Assembly: GCF_028554725.1 (NCBI RefSeq)
Contig: NC_071670.1
Coordinates: 8,360,501 to 8,424,500, forward strand
DNA: 64,000 nucleotides
From: Zeugodacus cucurbitae
Lineage: Eukaryota > Arthropoda > Insecta > Diptera > Tephritidae
Direction: 5' to 3'
The stretch's first letter is position 1; each line of letters opens with the position of its first letter. The notes beneath the pieces were generated by a model that saw only the letters and a list, made by a program, of their open reading frames with translations, searched no databases and was not told the origin of the DNA. A program made the position numbers and the translations under genes. Below, piece after piece: positions 45,801 to 57,932 of this stretch.

Positions 45801-48800
45801 ATATTAAAAATTTATATGAAATAATAATATAAAAAGAAAAAAAAAATAATAAACAATTAAAAGAATAAAAAATAATAAAAAAATAATAAAAAATAAAAAA
45901 ATAAAAGAATAAAAAATGATAAAAAATAACAACGAAAAAAATTAAATAAAAAATAAATAAAATAAATAAAAAATTAGAAATAGAAAAATAATAATATAAA
46001 ACTGAAAAAGGTAAACATTAAACTAAAATAATAAAAAAATAACTAAAATATCTAAAAAAAAAATATAAATCTGATTGATATAATGTATGCAGTCTGAACT
46101 TCGTATAGCAATTAATATTCATATTTATTTTGCTAATAGTACAACTTTTTTATGACGCATATCAATTTAGGCCAAGTTAGCAGTTAAGGTAATGCAGACA
46201 AATAAATAAACTTGTTAAACACAACAATTATCGATTAACAACGCACATTGTTGCAGACAAGTCTAAGCCTTAAGGGAGGCAAAAGCAGCAAGCTAAAACT
46301 ACATAAACAAATATTAACTTTAACTGGTGCGAGTAAATAAGTAAATGTGACAATGCGGCGTGTAATAAAGAGGGAGAAAAGCAAAAAAGAAAATAGGTCG
46401 AATGACAACAATAAAAAAGTGTATGAAATTGTAAACGGTAATGTAACAATAGTAAAACTGCCGGCAGCCTAAAAGAAAAATAAAACTGTGTCAAATTAAG
46501 TTTTCCTTTTTTTAATAAAAACTTACTGCTGGAAAAATTTACAATAGCAGCAGCAAAGTTATACAAGTAATAAGTTCCAATACAGACGCGGTATAATAAG
46601 GTGTAGCATACAAACAGGCAGCAGAACTGATTACTTAGACTGTAAATATGTATGTGTATAGCAAAGCTATCGTTGCTGCTATTCAACCAAACACACGCTG
46701 CGGGGGATGTAGCTTTTTTCCATATTGATTAAACATTGTAGCGCTGCGCAAAACAACCAAGTCAAAAACGACAACAACAATTGCTAGCATAACAACAGTA
46801 AGAAAACACGCATGGATTTCGTAAGGCACATAACAACCGGCAACAGTGGCTTTGAAACTGTCAACGTGTGTCACACGCGTGTTTAGGCATAAACCAAAAA
46901 AAAACAAGAGTATAAATTGTTTTGAAAAAAAAAAAGTTTTAGAATTTTGCAGTGCAATTTTACTAACGAACATGCACATGTACATATTGCATATATGACG
47001 ACCCCGGTATTTACTGTGTTACTATGTAGACTCACGTATGTACATAAGTACGTGTGGAGGCTCGACAAATAAGACAGGAAATGCGCGCGGGCAGCCCGTT
47101 GGCACGTACACGTCGGCCTGGCGGTAGTCTGCCTAAGTCTCGTTTGGTGGCATGCGAGAGTTCGTTCGTGCATAAAATGCAGGATCGCGTGCTTTGGCAG
47201 ACACTGTTTGCCGTATATTTGCCGGCCTTAGTCTTTTCTTTTGCTTAAAATGTATGTGCTTGTTAGCTCTACTAGTTCGAATGGAAATGATATAAAAACT
47301 GCGTGGAGTGGCCTTGAAGTATTTAAAAAAAATCTGAATAAAACGTTTTCTGAAATCTGAAAGCATTTATTTATGGAATTTTTTTAAATAAAAAAATAAA
47401 AATTAAATCAAATTAAATTAAAAATAAAATAAAGTAAAATAAAATAAAAAAAATAAAATTAAAAAAAAAATAAAAAATAACATAAAATAAAATTAAAAAA
47501 AAAAATAAAAAATAACATAAAATAAAATTAAAAAAAAAAAATAAAAAATAACATAAAATAAAATTAAAAAAAAAATAAAAAATAACAAAATAAAATTAAA
47601 AAAAAAATAAAAAATAACATAAAATAAAATAAAATAAAATAAAATAAATTAAATTAAACATAAATTAATAAATACTATAAATAATACACAGTTAATATCA
47701 ACAATACCATAGAGATCGAATTAAGTCTTTAAAAACTCAACCGTTTCACTAAATTATATTTATTTGCATTATTTACATAAAACATTTTGCATAATTTACG
47801 CATACAAATTACATGAAACATATGTAATATCGCAATATTATATGCTAAATACAATGCGCACCACACATCTAAGTACATACATAACTAATCCCAATGCGCA
47901 CAGCGCCAAATAAAACACTTTCCTCAACAATGCCACGTGTCATGGAATGCATAAAGCTTTTATAACCGTTAACGATGCAAATGTATGCAAAACAGTCGTT
48001 TACCACTACAAGTACACACACGCATGCATGCACACATTATAAACGCCGTGAAGTAGGCTACGTGTATAGCATTGGCACCGCATTCAACCGAAACCACAGC
48101 TGACAGCCTAAAAATAGAGCAGCACAAGAACGGCGGTGGTATAAGTTTACACACACATACCGTTAGATGACGTATACTCTCAAACTGTAAGTGCATTTTC
48201 ACAGCGATAGACAGGAAGACATAGCGTAACGGAGAGAAAATTGCATATTTTCAGGCATAAGGACATGTTCTAAATTTGTACGCTAGACCACCACGACGAT
48301 AAATGCATTGCATGCGCAACAAAAACAAAAGCCAACAACAAACAATTGCGGCATATAAACTTTACGAGCGTTGCGTTGAATTCCAAGAGCCAAAAGCACA
48401 AAGTTAACCCAGCTCTATTGGGTACAAGACATACACATCCTTCTTTAATAAAAGCAAGCATCAGTTGAAAATCTAATTTTTACCTGCGCCTCCTTTGTCG
48501 CTCCTGCAGCAACACAGCCAAGGCGTACCAACAATAGCAGCAACAATTCCCGCATGTAAAGCGGGGAAGTGTATAAATTTATTTGACTGTTGCATCCTGT
48601 GCTGGAAAGTATCGTACATAAGTGGGAAGTGTAAAATAATTAAATTGAAGGTGAAGAGCGACTAGAGAACACATTAGTTTGAAAGCTTAAATAGGTGGGG
48701 CGGCGGCGGTAATTAGTGTGTTGGTATGCATTGCAAGTGAATGGTGGTAGTGGTAAGCAAATTTATTAATATAAAGTTGTTTGTCTACTTTCCGGCGTTG

Positions 48801-51800
48801 AGTGAATAATTAGTAGTGGCGGAAAATATAGCATAATTTAAGGCGTTAAATAATTTATTATACGAGCAGCAGCTTTGGTGGTGAATTACATTTGAAAATT
48901 TATGCATCGAAACGACATATTATAATCAGAACTTTTTTAAACTCATTTTCATCGAATGGATGAATATTGTTTTATTGACCACATTTGATTATTATTAGTT
49001 ATATTTATTTATTTATTTCAAAAAAAGCTTCTATAATATACATATTTCAGGTTATTTATTCAAAATCATACAATTCATCCAAAGGACGAATGTAAACTTT
49101 CTGAAAATAAAAGCTATTTTAGTTATTGTTATGTAAATTAGCAATAAAAAATGTCATCATAGTTTCTAGAAATATTTTTCATCTAAACGATGAAATTATA
49201 ATTTGAGGCATCAAATAATTATTTTAAATACTTTAGTGGTGAATTTTATTTGAAATTTTTGCATCTAAAAGACGTATTTTTCATCGAATGGATGAGTATT
49301 TCTTTACGGATCATATTTGAATTTATCACTATTTTTATTTAATTAAAAAAGACCTTATTTAGTCAAAATCACACAATTCTTCCAAAGGACGAATATACAA
49401 TTATTGGATAAAAATTTATTTTTTTTATTGTTACCTAAATATGCAACTCAGATAATACATATATTAGAATTAATCATAAGTTATTCATAGCTATAATGAA
49501 TACTTTTTCATCTAAACGATGAAATTTCAATTTTGAACAGCTGCTAGTACTTCCACAATTGAGACAATGAGCTACATCACGTTTAGATACTTATTTCATA
49601 CAAAAATCTTGTATACATCCAATCGATGAAAATTTTAAATGCGTGTCTGAGCTAATTGTTACCATATATTTTTCAAATAATCACTCTTTTATGCTTTTTG
49701 TGAAAATGTAAAGCTTATAAATCAAAATTACCGGCAATAAATATATTATCCGGCGCCTAAAAGCTCGCCATTCAGTTTAACACAACTTTGTGGACATAAT
49801 CACTCGGTGTATCAATTTTCGAACGAATTGTCTGGTTAGTGGTGTAACCCTCTCACGAATCCAACCCACTATTAATCCAGAATAAACAATAATAAAAAAT
49901 CGAGCCTTAACCAACTATTTGCCAAACACTTCAATACAGATTTTCTGTCAGTTTTTGTGGCTTTTGTTGTTACTATTACGTTGATATTGAGCAAAAAAGC
50001 GTCAGAGAGCAACAATTTGGAAACTCAACAAAACAAAGTATGCAGCAGAAGAATGTATAAAGAAGTGAATAACAATGGAAGTGAGAGGGACCGAATGAGA
50101 GCCTACAAAGATGGATGCCATTATATCAATTACATACAAACAAACCTCCCGCTTTACTCAGCTAGCTATTTACGCAAAGTTAGCCGAAATGAGTAAATAT
50201 TTAACTACTGAAAATAGGGCGGCCCTCTTACAAAAGTTGATTGAAGTCTTCAAGACACGCAAAAAAGCAAAGTATACTTAACTTTAAAAAGTGGACAATC
50301 TTAATAGTGGAATCCACAAGCTAAACTGCCAGCTATGAAGACATAAAGCAGATAAATCACAGCGACAAAAAGGGTTTATACAAAAACTTCGAAATGTATA
50401 AAAGTGGCACGCACAAGATAGCGGAAGGTCAGATAAGGCAAAAGAACAATAAATTGCCAATAAGAAGAATATGCGAAATGATTGAGCTGAGATGCTGAGA
50501 CCTAGAGGAAAAAATATTATTTTAGGCAGTAGCAACCAGCGGCAGCAGAAAACAGGAAGAAATGTCTTTAGTATACTCTAAGAAAGCTAAACAACTGAGT
50601 GAAACAATTAGAAAGAGAATAACTATGATATGAGTAAGTGGGCGAAACGAAAAGACGGTACTTCGGCGACCAAAAAAGGCAGCAAGCAAATCAAATAAAG
50701 TTCAAGTGAATAAACAAATATTGCCATTTCTATATCAAGAAGAAAAAATAAACCGAAAAAATACGTGACAAGTAGCACACACACACAAGCGCACTGAGTG
50801 AGAACTGGTGTTGAACAAATGAGCCTTGACTAAGGCCAAATATAAATGCAGAAGCCAATATTAAGAGCAAAGCCAAAGTCATAGTCATAGTCACAGCCTT
50901 CGCCAAAACCGTTTATTTCATTGTTATTTTTTTCCATTTAGTTGTATGAGTGTCACTTTTGCACGCCATAGTTGTGTTTGTCTGCTGCTCGCAATCCACT
51001 TGTTTCAAAGCAAAATGACTAAAGCCAAGAACAGCTTGAAGCCAAATATGGACGGCCAGCCAAACGGCGCAACAAAAATGTACGAATTGCCGTTGTGGCT
51101 TACAACAATAATTTAGCTAGCAACTACTGGCTCAAAAAGCAACAACAACAATTCAGCTAGCAACTATTGGCCGCCAACAATATATTTGAAATGCAAAAAC
51201 CGTGGTGTCCAGACAAATAATAAAAGAAAAGAACTAGTGTGAAGTAAATATAAACGTGGCAAATGAAGAAACCAATGAAAAAAATAATAAATGAATTTTA
51301 AGACAAATTAAATCGCCAGAGGTAGTAAAAGTTTAACAATAACGGTTTATATGAATGCTACATGAATGTATTGTAAAGCTGCAGGCAAGGCAAAGACACA
51401 GTCTTCGTGTTCTTGCGGTGCGCGTACAGTGAAATGGTAGCATGCAAAGAATATTATGAGCAAAAATCAAGGACTCTCAGCAGTATTGGAGAAAGAAACG
51501 GTATTGAAGACGTGGCGTATGGAAAATTAAAAAAAATTAATTAAAGAAAACATAAAAAAATTAAAAAAAAACTAAAACACACGAATATAAAAATTAAAGT
51601 AATAAATAATAGAATAAAATAAAAGAAGTATAATAATATGAAAAAAAAAATTAAATAATAAAATAAAATAAACTAATAATAAAAATAAAAAACATAAATA
51701 AATAAACAAAAAAAAAATAAATAAAAAAAATAAAAAAATAAATAAAAAAAATAAAATAATAAATTTAAAAAAATCATAATAAATAAATATATAAAAACAA

Positions 51801-54800
51801 AAAAATATAAAAAAAATAAAAAATAAATATAAATAAATAAATAAATATAAATAAATAAATAAATATAAATAAACAAAATAAATTTTAACAATTAAATAAA
51901 AATAAACATAAATGCATAAAATAAAAAAATACAAAAATAAAACTATATTTTACTTTTTATTTTATGAAATTTTTACTAAATTATTACTGTTTCATTATTT
52001 TATATTTTTCGAAAAATTCAAATTTTGTTATTTAATTAGAATGATATTGCCGAATATTTTATTATTATTGTTATATTAATTAAGGAGATATAATTTTTAT
52101 GTGATTATTATTTTATGTATATTTTATAAGCATATTTAGCTTTTAAAAAGCATTTTTTTCATTTTTTACAGAAAATTAAGTTTTTTACTACTTTTAGCTT
52201 TTAAAACGATTAATTATTGTATATTTAACTTTTTTATCATATTTTATTTTATTTATTATTTTTTAATTTACTTTATTTTATTTATTATTTTTTAATTTAT
52301 TTTATTTTATTTTATTATCACAGAAAAAAATTAAATTAAATTAGCATAAAATAATATATAATCCAAATGATTGATGCTCAAACAATTTAATTTTTTTTTA
52401 TTTTTTCAGTCAACGCAATAACACTGCGCAATTATAGCGAACACTTGCCTATAATGCGCCTAGAAGTATGCAAACACAAGACAATTGCGCAGCATGTGAA
52501 GGCACATGCACACCAGTATTGGGCGTAAATGGCGAAAAAATGTCAACGATAACACCCACAGCGGCGAGAAGCAATAATAATAACTGTAACTGGTAATGCA
52601 GCAATAAAAAAAAACACCAACAACAACAGCTACTCAAATACACCAAATAACGGTAAGTAATGTTGCTCTTATACCACACACGCGTATGTTTGTAAACGCC
52701 TTTAAAACCCTACTCCTCCCTACACACACACAATGTCGCCACAACTGCACAGCATGTGGCAAATTAATGCCGACGCAATCGTTGGCAGCAACAATTTAGT
52801 CTAATACCCGTGCGCGCCATGTTTCCTAATGACAATGACATGTGGAGCAAAGCGGAGGAAAGCCGTGCGGAGTGGAGCTCTTTGCCTAAGTTGTTTGTAT
52901 TCGGGAGCTCTTGCTCCCTCGACAATCACCACCACCTAACTTACAAATGCACCAGCATTTGAGTGGCAGCAGGATTCCCAATGGGTGGACATACAACAAC
53001 AACAACAACAAACAAACAAACACACACTTTCACTATAGTCTCGTCGGCCGCAATTGTTGACATTACAACATTGGCACTTATGCCGTTATGTTGTTACGAT
53101 TTCTTTGTTGTTTTTGTTGCTGTTTTTATATTGTTTGTTGTAACCGAGCCCTGGTTAAAAATGTAAATTTAACAACATATTGGCCAAGAGAGAGCAAGAG
53201 CGAGAGAGGGCGTATGCATAGTATATATGTGATGCGTTGCGTTGAAGGACAATAATGTGGCGCTCTAGTTGCTGTTGTTGCTGTTATGGTTGCTTTTTGT
53301 CAACGCTTGTGTCAATGTTTATACAATTTCTTGGTGTTTTGTTACTGTGGCTTTTTACATTATTGCGTGTGCGCTTGGCTCTGCCATTGACTGTGTGTAT
53401 GTGTTGTTGTATTTTACATGATGCGCTTTTAGGGAGTTAAGCGTTAAATAGATAATGATAAATGTGTTGAACGTAAGTAGGGAAAGCAGCAAAAATAAAT
53501 CAGCAACATGTAGGGGTTGGTTGGTTGGATTCTCTTTCGATTTCATGGGCGATGTTGGCAGTCTCAAATGGGGTAGGCGGCGGCACGCAATCACTGACGG
53601 CCTTGTAGCTTTACTAGAGCAGAAACGGGAGAAAGTCAACACACAATATATGCACGTGTGTGTGTATGTATGTATGCGCTTCAACTTTGGTCGGCGTCGC
53701 TAGGTGTGTGTGTGTATATATTTGCTTCGAAACTGATTCAGTTTAATAATCAGCGCTGGAAATTTAATTTTGATTGCAAATTGGTAATCGAAATCATGTA
53801 GGATACACGAAGTGTTGTTGGGATTCATGAAATGAAGACATTAATGCACATTTACAGTGTGTTGGAAAAGTACTGGTACTGATTTATATCGATGACGATT
53901 TTGTTTGTTGTTATGCCAAGGGAATGAGTTGTTGTTGTAACGGTTACCCAAACCTGCTTGTACCGGCAAGTCCAAATTAATTGTCATCGAAGTCATCTAA
54001 CAGGAGGCCCAGGAAATGAGCTGTTGCGATAGGGTCGGACCACAGGGAAAGGGGTGTTAGATGAGTGGGGTTTAGGGGGCAGTCAACAAAAAGTTGGTTA
54101 GTGTCATGTGGGGACTCTTTGCATACAGGACATATGTTGAGTATGCCAGGGTCTATTCTGGATAGGTAGGAGTTTAGTCTCCTGCAATATCTAGAACGAA
54201 GTTGCGCAAGGGTCACTCTAGTTTCGCAAGGCAACTCGAACTCTGTGTTAGCGTTGAGTGATGTTTTATCTCCAAGTACGCCATTCACGGGGAGAGAGTC
54301 GATGAAGGTATTAATGGCTCCTCTGTGAATGGTGTTTAGTGCTTGCCGAAAGTCTGTCGCATCCGTGGTCCTGTAACGTTTCCAACAACGTTTCTTTGTA
54401 TTTACTCTATGAGCTGTTGGCAAGCGACTTGAGGATTTTATTGCGGCTCTGTACCATAGTAACAATCGCGGTCGCATGGGGAGTGAAAAAGTACAAGATA
54501 TCCAGTGTAACACTCACAATTTTGGGGTTATGGACAGTCGGTTGTTTGATGCCATCGACAGAAATGTTCAAGTCTCTACTGTACTCTTTCGTCCAATTGG
54601 TGAATAGGGTCGCTGTGGATTTTGTAGGGCAGAGTGTTAGGTTTCTAGCGGTGAAGAAGCGCGAAAGGTCGAGTAGGTAGCTGTTCACTTTCAAATACAT
54701 GTCATCGATTCCATTGCCCAACGTCATTATCGTGTAATCATCGGCGTAAGAGGTGACGGAGGACACAACCCTGTGGAACTCCTTGTTTAATTCTTCTTTC

Positions 54801-56762
54801 TTCTTTGGATGTTTTGAAGAGAATGAGTGTTTCATACTCTTTGGATGTTAAGAAAAGTAATTCTAATATTTTTTTTAATATCATTCATCAAATTTTTTTA
54901 TCGTTTTTGAATTCTTTTAATTTTTTTTATATTTTAATTTTTTTCTTTTAATTTATTATTATTTTTATTTTTTAAATTTTTCTTTATTATTTTATATTTT
55001 TTTTAATCAATTTACATTGATTTTTTTTTTGTTTTTAAAATTAAGATTAATTATTTTTATACTGTTTCATCGCTTTAACTTTTATTTAATATATGTTTTT
55101 TTAATTTCTACTCGCTTTAAGTAGATTTTATTAACTCACTTTGTACACATTTAAAGAAAAATCTAAATATTATAATTCGTGCTCTATTTTACTACAACAA
55201 CAAGACTATTTATCTCAAAGTTGTAATTAAACAAACAGTCTGAATAATGTTGATATATTCATAAATTTTAAGTTGACAAAGTAAACATGAAAAGAGCATT
55301 TTGAGCGCTAAGAGCTAAGATAAGACTACTAGCAGAAGAAAATAACAAGAAAGACGTCAATCAAAATCAGTTTAAACACACATGGATGGAAAATTTATTA
55401 TAAAAAAGAAGAGTGTAGATAAATATAAACAAATTAAATATATATTAAAAAATAAAATATAAATATATAATATAAAGTAAAATATAAATATATAATAAAA
55501 AAAATAAATAAAATTAAAATCTAAAGCTTAAAGTTAGTTATACTGAAATTAAAGCAATATAAGAAAATATTAAATAAATTTAAAAAATATAAAATAATTT
55601 AAAAGAAAATAAAAAAAAATAAAAAATAAAAAAAATGATAAATTATATGCATTTTGGTCAAATTTAATTTTATAACAAAACTTTTTAAAATTGTATAAAG
55701 CTGTAAAATTACTGCATTTAATTGTGTATAAACATTTCACACGTTTAGAAACATTTTACATGTCTATACAAGCAGCTCCTACAAAAGGACGCTTACAATG
55801 TTAAAAGTGCATTTGTTGCGGGTTAAAGTTGAAACAACCATATTTAAAGAAGAAAAAAGGGGGCGATAGGGCGAGTAATGCGTGTATTCAACTCAAATAT
55901 AAAGAGAAAGAAGAAATGCCACACAATCACATACATATGTACATATGCAAAGCGCTAAAATGCATGTAATCCTTGCTGTTAAGCAAAGAGGGGTGCCCGA
56001 GTGAATAAAAATCACAAACACAAACGCATAACAAAACTAAAATACACTATAAAATAGCTAGTTTACACGCATAACAAATGCAAAAGTTGAAAAAAAAAAC
56101 TGTATTAAAAAGGGCACAACCGGATCAAGTTAAATTTATTTCGAGAATTTTCGAAAATCTTTGTATGCATTTGATCGGATTTTATAGTGCTCTTTTGACT
56201 TTTTTTATTTGCTTTAAAGTTGTACACTCTTACTTTGTTAACAATTTTTTTCTGGATAACCAGCTTAGCGAACGTTTAACAACAAAATTTCGTGCTTTCC
56301 TGCGCCACTTATCTCGTTCGTAAGTAATAAGAAGCACACAGCAGCAGTTAACTTTTTATCTGCTTTGGAGATAGAAGTGATAGAAAAGCAAAGAGACTGC
56401 ATAAAAAAAACGGAGAAATGTTTGCAAACTTTGCTTGTTGAACTTTTCCGCAATGCGCGCTTGGTCTGTTCGTGTGGCGATAAAAGTGGCCGCAAAGCAA
56501 TTGCATTTAAATATATTTATGCCTTAAACTATACAATAAATATTAAAAATTAATTTAAATAAAAAGGTTAAGCACTCTTCTAAACCCTTTTAAGGACGTT
56601 CATAAATAATATTTGAAAAACTATTTTTAAATTCATCAAATAATTGCAACTCACCTTTTCAATGTTGTACTTTTCGAGGGCTTGTGTCGCACAATCAACT
56701 GCATCCTGCTGCATTTCTTCGCTCATATCGGCATTTTTAATAACTGCTTTGCGATCTGACAT
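42838..56762 (-). CDS. ctp: Dynein light chain 1, LC8 type (cut up)
   Basis: Two coding exons on the minus strand: 56762-56655 (36 codons) and 42999-42838 (53 codons plus TAA), joined in phase 0 across a 13.7-kb intron. The product is 89 residues, the normal LC8 length, and as far as I can recall is identical to the Drosophila protein. Recognisable parts are MSDRKAVIKNADMSEEMQQD, the IAAYIKKEFDKKYNPTWHC helix region, GRNFGSYVTHET (part of the target-binding groove) and the final YLGQVAILLFKSG strand. LC8 dimerises and binds short TQT-type motifs in dynein intermediate chain and many other partners. Upstream, an acceptor (TTATTAG) at about 56793 precedes a short leader ending AACAAAATG, which implies a further 5' UTR exon. 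AATAAA occurs on the minus strand about 40 bases past the stop, within CAA-rich sequence. Confidence 0.96.
43000..44480 (-). other. ctp intron, 3' part
   Basis: AT-rich with A/T low-complexity from 43060 to 43330. Less AT-rich around 43680-43830, but no splice-supported exon. Nothing else recognised. Confidence 0.4.
44490..44850. repeat. ~177-bp direct duplication in ctp intron
   Basis: Copies begin near 44492 and 44669 with TTATAAATAATTTAG-GTAAACATTTTA. They share AATGCAGTGTGAACACCTTATTATTTAA and TTCATGTTTATGCATGTTTGAAATGCA. Confidence 0.75.
45306..45830. repeat. Pair of ~190-bp direct repeats separated by A-rich filler
   Basis: Copies at about 45306-45495 and 45635-45825 share ATGAGAGATTGT, AATATTTTAAAATATATTTT and ATTATAAAGTGAATAAAGCA, then TTAACTA-ATTGCATAAT, with ~85-90% similarity by eye. 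The filler between them is A-rich low-complexity DNA. Confidence 0.75.
45831..47050. other. ctp intron, mid part
   Basis: A-rich low-complexity to about 46070, then ordinary AT-rich DNA. No exon could be supported. Confidence 0.4.
47050..47250. other. Less AT-rich island in ctp intron
   Basis: About 200 bp noticeably richer in G/C than its surroundings, open on the + strand for 64 codons. There is no homology and no convincing splice or start context. It could be an internal promoter or a fragment of a repeat. Confidence 0.25.
47390..47660. repeat. ~40-bp minisatellite (A-rich)
   Basis: Five tandem units of TAAAAAATAACATAAAATAAAATT followed by an A run of 7-10, then AAAAT repeats. Confidence 0.85.
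48484..48555 (-). CDS. Candidate first exon encoding a signal peptide-like segment (tentative)
   Basis: On the minus strand an ATG at 48555 opens MRELLLLLLVRLGCVAAGAT and reaches a CAG followed by a GTAAAA donor after 24 codons. The hydrophobic core and small residues look like a secretory signal peptide. The leucine run, however, comes from GTTGTTGCTGCTATTGTTG, a trinucleotide-repeat type common across this intron. No following exon was found, so chance is a real option. Confidence 0.25.
48880..49640. repeat. ~330-bp tandem duplication with recurrent short hairpins in ctp intron
   Basis: Two diverged copies begin near 48880 and 49225 (shared GTGGTGAATT-ATTTGAAA-TTTGCATC). Within them short inverted motifs recur: TTCATCGAATGGATGAAT-like near 48948 and 49270, TTCATCCAAAGGACGAA near 49076 and 49377, TTCATCTAAACGATGAAA near 49179 and 49507, and CATCCAATCGATGAAAA near 49617. 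Confidence 0.7.
49641..51530 (-). other. ctp intron, mid part, no exon recognised
   Basis: AT-rich, A-skewed sequence. Short frames at 49957-50196 (+) and 50284-50535 (-) show no family resemblance or splice support. Confidence 0.4.
51530..51935. repeat. A-rich low-complexity tract (AAATAAAT)
   Basis: Nearly all A with periodic T, partly as the tetranucleotide TAAA. False Phe/Ile/Leu/Tyr frames arise on the minus strand. Confidence 0.9.
51936..53929 (-). other. ctp intron, AT-rich with CAA/GTT and CA/TG microsatellites
   Basis: Includes (ACA)n near 52998, TTG/CTG runs near 53095-53290 and (TG)n near 53705. No exon could be supported. Confidence 0.4.
53930..54820 (-). mobile_element. 5'-truncated jockey-like non-LTR retrotransposon fragment, frameshifted
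   Basis: On the minus strand two overlapping frames carry the end of a jockey-type ORF2. Frame 54835-54407 has the reverse transcriptase core TSYADDYTIM and the LSRFFTARNLTLCPTKS block. Frame 54513-53977 has RTTDATDFRQAL, the CPVCKESPHDTNQLFVDCP zinc-knuckle-like segment and LTPLSLWSDP, ending in a stop at 53977. The frame change near 54450 shows the copy is dead. GAATGAGT occurs at both ends (53922-53929 and 54821-54828) and may be an 8-bp target-site duplication. Less AT-rich than the host intron. Confidence 0.85.
54840..56654 (-). other. ctp intron, 5' part
   Basis: T-rich tract 54860-55040, A-rich tract 55430-55640 and otherwise AT-rich DNA. Short frames near 56078-56323 and 56365-56553 are not supported by splice sites or homology. 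Confidence 0.4.
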
Positions 56763-57759
56763 TTTGTTTGTGTTTTTTGTTTTAGGTTTCTTCTAATAAA
56801 AATTAGCAATAAATCTGCAAATAAACTGGAAAAGTAGGGAAAATAATTGAGATTAATTAGAAAAATATAAATATGAAAAAGTAAAAAAATAACAAATTTC
56901 AATACTAAAATTTCGAAAATACGCATTTGAACTATTTTCAAAGTACTAAAACAAATTAAAACAACAATAAACTGTTATAAAATAGTAAAAGAAACCTCTT
57001 ATATATTTTATAATCACGTAAATAACGCTAGCAAATCACAATCATACGATATATGACTATAAACAAACATACACCCATTCTCATACATATATCATCCCCT
57101 TTCGTATATTTGCATTTCATGGACTTTTTAAACAATCGAAAAGAAAATTATACAAATATAAATGGTAGTGGCTCACGCGACCTATAAAGCCTACCTTGTG
57201 GCGCAGAAGCCATTACAATACATATTATTTTTGTTATTACCGCTTAACAACTACACACATTATTTATGTTAGAATCGCGGCAAGCGCAAGCTGGTGGCAT
57301 GATATACGACTTTATATATGGTCTGTACTATTAGACTCGAGCGCTGAGTAAGCACATATCAGGCAGTTCGAAATCAAAATTTTGTTCTATTTTTAGTTAA
57401 GCTTAGGGAAATTTTATATACTCGCAGGCGTATTAAAATATTAGTGAAATTTTGTAAAAGTATTACATTGGATTTGCCGCCGAAATTGATAAGGATGACG
57501 TCAATAAAGAAAAATTTGTTGCATACTGCAAGACGTACTATGCAATTACGTAGAGTATAGAAAATCATTGCATACTTCAAGGCGTTTGTGCTCATTTTTT
57601 TAGACAAAAAATTTCATAGCATACCACTAGGCGGTCTACTTAAATAATTTTAATTTTAATTTTGAGAAAAAAATTAAATATAATTTAAAAAAAAATTAAA
57701 TATAATTAAAAAAATTAAAAAGCTTGATATACTAATATAAGGCAAAAACGTTTAGGATA
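56763..57759 (-). other. ctp leader and upstream intron
   Basis: Bases 56792-56763 are the probable end of the ctp 5' UTR, directly before the start codon and after the acceptor TTATTAG. The rest is AT-rich with no recognisable gene. Confidence 0.45.
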
Positions 57760-57761
57760 TA

Positions 57762-57930
57762 CAGTTGAACTTCCATAACTCGAATCACCATGATCCAAAA
57801 AAAACTTTGAGTCAGAAAGACTTCGAGTTATGGAAGGAATTTGTATGAAATTTTACTTCTATTGCCAATTGAAGAGTTCGATTTATGGAAAACTCCTGAG
57901 TTCCTGATTCGAGTTAGGGTAGTTCAACTG
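57762..57930. mobile_element. MITE, 169 bp, terminal inverted repeats CAGTTGAACT
   Basis: Begins CAGTTGAACTTCCATAACTC and ends in the inverted GAGTTAGGGTAGTTCAACTG, flanked on both sides by TA. TA duplication and CAGT ends fit a pogo/Tc1-mariner-type non-autonomous element. It carries GAGTTATGGAA-like subterminal repeats, shared with the copy at 60667. No transposase frame. Confidence 0.8.
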
Positions 57931-57932
57931 TA

